A DNA stretch of 64,000 nucleotides from Sphingomonas gellani (lineage in GTDB: Bacteria; Pseudomonadota; Alphaproteobacteria; Sphingomonadales; Sphingomonadaceae): the NCBI RefSeq assembly GCF_900110035.1, contig NZ_FOCF01000004.1, forward strand, positions 7,501 to 71,500, in the 5' to 3' direction. The notes under the pieces are model-generated. The model was not told where the DNA came from. It did not search any database and saw only the letters and a list, made by a program, of their open reading frames with translations. The stretch's first letter is position 1; each line of letters begins with the position of its first letter. Made by a program: the position numbers and the translations under genes. Of this stretch, positions 61,440 through 64,000 are shown piece by piece.

Positions 61440-62450
61440 ATGATGATTCGCAGGATGCAGGTGGGCCGGGCTGCACCGGGCTCGCGCAAGGGTGGTGCAG
61501 GGCGGCTGAGTGCCGCGGTGGCCGCGGCGGCGATGCTGGCCATGGGCGCTCCTGCGCTTGGCGAGGTCCAGACCGCTGCCGCCGCGACGTCTGCACCGGC
61601 CAACGATCAGATGGTGCCGATCCCCATCCCGGCACAGCCCGGCGCCATCACGCTGAACACCGGCAAGCTGCCCGGCGCCACTGCGCCGGAGGTCTGGCAC
61701 AGCCAGTATAACAGCGTCTTCGCCCGCAACGTCGTCGTCGCCACGCTGACGCCGTTCCTCCCCGATCCCGCAAAGGCGAGCGGTGCCGCCGTCGTGGTCG
61801 CGCCGGGCGGCGGTTTCCGGACGCTGTCGATGGAGAATGAGGGGTGGGATGTCGCCAAGGCGCTCGCCGCGCGCGGCGTCGCCGCGTTCGTCCTCAAATA
61901 CCGGCTCAACCAGACGCCGCAGGACATGGCCGCGTTCGACAAGTCGATGAAGGACATGTTCTCCGCCGTATCGCGCACCCGTCCCGCACCGGATCGCGCC
62001 ATGGCGAACCTTGCGCCGCAGATCGCGGACGCCCGCGCGGCCTTTGCGCTGATCCGATCGCGCGCGGGGGAGTGGCGGGTCGATCCCAATCGCATCGGCA
62101 TGGTCGGTTTTTCGGCCGGTGCGATGCTGACCATGGCGACTGCGATGTCGGGCAACGATGCGAAGCCGGCCTTTCTCGGCAACGTCTATGGTCCGCTGGC
62201 CGCGGTGACGGTGCCGGCCGACGCGCCGCCTTTGTTCGCGGCAATCGCGGCGGACGATCCGCTGTTCGGCAACGGCAACTTTGCCCTGATCGACAGCTGG
62301 CGCGCGGCCAAGCGTCCGGTCGAGTTCCACCTGTACGAGCAGGGCGGTCACGGCTTTGGCATGTATCCGAAGGCGACGACCTCGACCGGCTGGTTCGATG
62401 CGTTCGCCCGCTGGCTGACCATGCATGGCTGGATGAAGCCCGCGCAGTGA
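61440..62450 (+). CDS. Exported alpha/beta hydrolase (acetylxylan-esterase-like)
   Basis: 336 aa. AGGAG lies 5-10 bp before ATG 61440. The signal peptide is long (to about 43, ending near APALGEVQ). The fold is that of BD-FAE/AXE-type esterases: nucleophile elbow GFSAG (IGMVGFSAGAMLTMATAM), acid in AAIAADDPLFG and His in EQGGHGFGMYP. The oxyanion loop VVVAPGGGFRTLS is typical. Family members remove acetyl or other acyl groups from plant polysaccharides. It precedes a GH9 gene by 60 bp, which favours a polysaccharide-degrading operon. Confidence 0.85.
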   Translation: MMIRRMQVGRAAPGSRKGGAGRLSAAVAAAAMLAMGAPALGEVQTAAAATSAPANDQMVPIPIPAQPGAITLNTGKLPGATAPEVWHSQYNSVFARNVVVATLTPFLPDPAKASGAAVVVAPGGGFRTLSMENEGWDVAKALAARGVAAFVLKYRLNQTPQDMAAFDKSMKDMFSAVSRTRPAPDRAMANLAPQIADARAAFALIRSRAGEWRVDPNRIGMVGFSAGAMLTMATAMSGNDAKPAFLGNVYGPLAAVTVPADAPPLFAAIAADDPLFGNGNFALIDSWRAAKRPVEFHLYEQGGHGFGMYPKATTSTGWFDAFARWLTMHGWMKPAQ

Positions 62451-62510
62451 CGTGACGACCCCGCGCGTCGGATGGCCGGCGAGCAGGCATGAACATCAGG
62501 AGAATGATCC

Positions 62511-64000
62511 GTGCTGAAGGCTTTTCGCGCCTTGTCGGCCTCTGTGGCCGTGTGTGCGCTCACCATCGGTATCGCCGGCGCGCAGACGCTGACCGTATCG
62601 CCCGCGCAGACGCTGGAAACGCGGGGGTTGAGCGTCCTTGTCGACCAGAACCAGTTCAGCCCGATCTTCTTCGATGAGAAGAATGCCGGCATCCAGATCG
62701 TGCTGCACGGCGACCGGATCGCCACCGACGGCGCCGTCCGGCTGGACAAGACGCCGGAACAATGGGCGCCGGTTCCCGCCTTTGTCGACCGCACGGTGGA
62801 CAAGGCGAGCGGATCGGTGATTGTCCGGTCCGCCTACAAGGACCAGAACCTCAGCTACCGCGTCCGCGTCACGCCGGAGGGGGAGGGCGGTTTCCGCATA
62901 GCCGTCGACCTGGACCAGCCCTTGCCCGCCGCGCTGGTCGGAAAGGCGGGGTTCAACCTGGATTTCCTGCCGTCCAGCTATTTCGGCAAGACCTATCTGA
63001 TGGACAACGGTCCCGGCCTGTTCCCGCGCCATCCGACCGGTCCGATGGCAACGGACGGATCGGGCGATCCGCTGCCGCTCGCCTCGGGCGGCAGGTCGCT
63101 GACGCTGGCGCCGGAGGACCCGCTGACCCAGATCGCGATCACGTCGGACACCGGCACCCTGTCGCTCTACGACGCGCGTGCGCGGGCGCAGAACGGCTGG
63201 TTCGTGGTGCGGTCGGAGATCGCGGCGGGGGCGAAGGACAATGCCGTCGTCTGGCACGTGCGCCCGAATGTGGTGAAGGATTGGGTCCGCCCGCCCGTCG
63301 TCTCGTTCAACCAGGCCGGCTACACGCCCGGCCGCGCCAAGGTCGCGCTGATCGAACTCGACCCCAATTTCGCCGCGCCGCGCGAGGCGGAGCTGGTGAA
63401 GCTGGGCACGGACGGCGAGCATGTCGTGCTGCGCGCACCCACCACGCCGCGCGGCCGCTACACGCGATATGATTATGCCGCGTTCGATTTCTCGGGCGTG
63501 CGCGATCCGGGCATCTACGCGATCCGCTATGCCGGGCACACCAGCAACCCGTTCCGCATCGCGCCGGACGCCTATGACCGCATCTGGCAGACCTCGCTCG
63601 ACACGTTCATCGCGGAGCAGATGGATCATGTCGGCATTCGCGAGCAATATCGCGTCTGGTCGGCACCCTCGCACCTGGACGATGCGCGCCAGGCGCCGGC
63701 GAACCATGTGCATTTCGACGGCTATCGCATGGGACCGAACCTCGATTCCCCCTTCAAGGCCGGCGAGCACATTCCGGGCCTGGCGGTCGGCGGGTTCCAG
63801 GACGCGGGCGATTACGACATCCAGACGCCCGAAAACGCGCAGGTGGTGCGCGATCTGGTTTGGGCACGCGAACTCTATGGGCTGGACTGGGACCAGACCA
63901 GCGTCGACGAGGCAGCGCGCGCGGTCGAGATCCGCAAGCCCGACGGGCAGGAGGATGCGATCCAGCAGATCCGCCACGGCACGCTGCAACTGCTCGCGCA
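62511..64000 (+). CDS. Glycoside hydrolase family 9-type protein, truncated at the right edge
   Basis: GTG 62511 with AGGAG at 62498-62502; about 496 codons are seen before the window ends. A signal peptide is present (VLKAFRALSASVAVCALTIG, ending IAGAQT). An N-terminal beta-rich region (to about 260) is followed by an Ig-like CelD_N domain (VSFNQAGYTPGRAKVALIEL, about 265-355) and the start of the (alpha/alpha)6 catalytic domain with the GH9 nucleophile-side motif DAGDY at 431-435 (VGGFQDAGDYDIQTPENAQV). The catalytic Glu would lie beyond the window. GH9 enzymes hydrolyse beta-1,4-glucans, but exo-acting glucosaminidase and other subfamilies exist, so the substrate is open. Confidence 0.85.
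   Translation, partial: MLKAFRALSASVAVCALTIGIAGAQTLTVSPAQTLETRGLSVLVDQNQFSPIFFDEKNAGIQIVLHGDRIATDGAVRLDKTPEQWAPVPAFVDRTVDKASGSVIVRSAYKDQNLSYRVRVTPEGEGGFRIAVDLDQPLPAALVGKAGFNLDFLPSSYFGKTYLMDNGPGLFPRHPTGPMATDGSGDPLPLASGGRSLTLAPEDPLTQIAITSDTGTLSLYDARARAQNGWFVVRSEIAAGAKDNAVVWHVRPNVVKDWVRPPVVSFNQAGYTPGRAKVALIELDPNFAAPREAELVKLGTDGEHVVLRAPTTPRGRYTRYDYAAFDFSGVRDPGIYAIRYAGHTSNPFRIAPDAYDRIWQTSLDTFIAEQMDHVGIREQYRVWSAPSHLDDARQAPANHVHFDGYRMGPNLDSPFKAGEHIPGLAVGGFQDAGDYDIQTPENAQVVRDLVWARELYGLDWDQTSVDEAARAVEIRKPDGQEDAIQQIRHGTLQLLA

Noticed and set aside
1..64000. tRNA, rRNA, CRISPR or phage structural genes
   Set aside because: None seen on reading both strands; no regularly spaced repeats or cloverleaf-like sequence stood out.

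Overview
This window looks like a chromosomal segment of a sphingomonad-type alphaproteobacterium (Sphingomonas or a close relative). That placement is inferred from high GC with strong G/C third positions, five large TonB-dependent outer-membrane receptors (TBDRs), Tat-exported Gfo/Idh oxidoreductases, compact operons with 4-bp stop/start overlaps (GTGA, ATGA), and no 16S or other phylogenetic marker to contradict it. No rRNA, tRNA or CRISPR array was seen.

Layout. (1) 0-4.6 kb is a decayed mobile region: the first codons of a serine recombinase running off the left edge, a 48-aa companion ORF, a frameshifted double-HTH regulator, a small membrane protein, fragments of a metallophosphoesterase and another gene, an intact 845-bp IS5-family element with readable ends, a broken second IS5-type transposase, and an IS110 scrap. 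(2) 4.6-13.9 kb is a phosphorus-scavenging island: a TBDR plus histidine acid phosphatase (phytase-like) pair behind three 11-bp-spaced Pho half-sites, convergent with a TBDR, Ca-dependent phospholipase C-like and class A acid phosphatase operon. (3) 14.0-18.0 kb has IS110 and IS3 remnants and a third large TBDR with a strong terminator. (4) 18.3-25.1 kb carries a chemoreceptor, a possible 31-aa secreted peptide, a DUF2332 protein, and a TBDR plus PepSY membrane protein pair typical of siderophore or iron uptake. (5) 25.2-31.3 kb holds a four-gene operon (two P-loop thymidylate-kinase-like paralogues, a polysaccharide flippase-like protein, an unknown helical protein) and a divergent two-component system. 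(6) 31.3-47.2 kb is a carbohydrate island: uxuA-uxaC-uxuB-exuT glucuronate genes, a TBDR and a FadR-type GntR regulator on the minus strand, divergent from a plus-strand operon of a tandem DUF1080 protein, three exported Gfo/Idh oxidoreductases and an ApbE-like protein. (7) 47.2-59.4 kb has an FeS-type photolyase relative, an exported M1 peptidase plus DUF885 pair, a 3-methyladenine glycosylase, an AraC regulator with divergent SDR and aldo/keto reductase genes, a frameshifted sugar-isomerase-like gene and a lipoprotein. (8) 59.4-64 kb has a CHASE3/GGDEF cyclase, an exported esterase and the start of a GH9 glycoside hydrolase cut by the right edge.

How it fits together. The window suggests a free-living or plant-associated heterotroph that imports oligomeric nutrients through TBDRs and finishes them with co-transcribed enzymes. 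The two loci most worth attention are the Pho-box phytase/phospholipase island and the GntR-divergent locus that joins glucuronate catabolism to a candidate 3-keto-glycoside pathway (DUF1080 plus three exported Gfo/Idh proteins). The second is the best candidate for a poorly described system.
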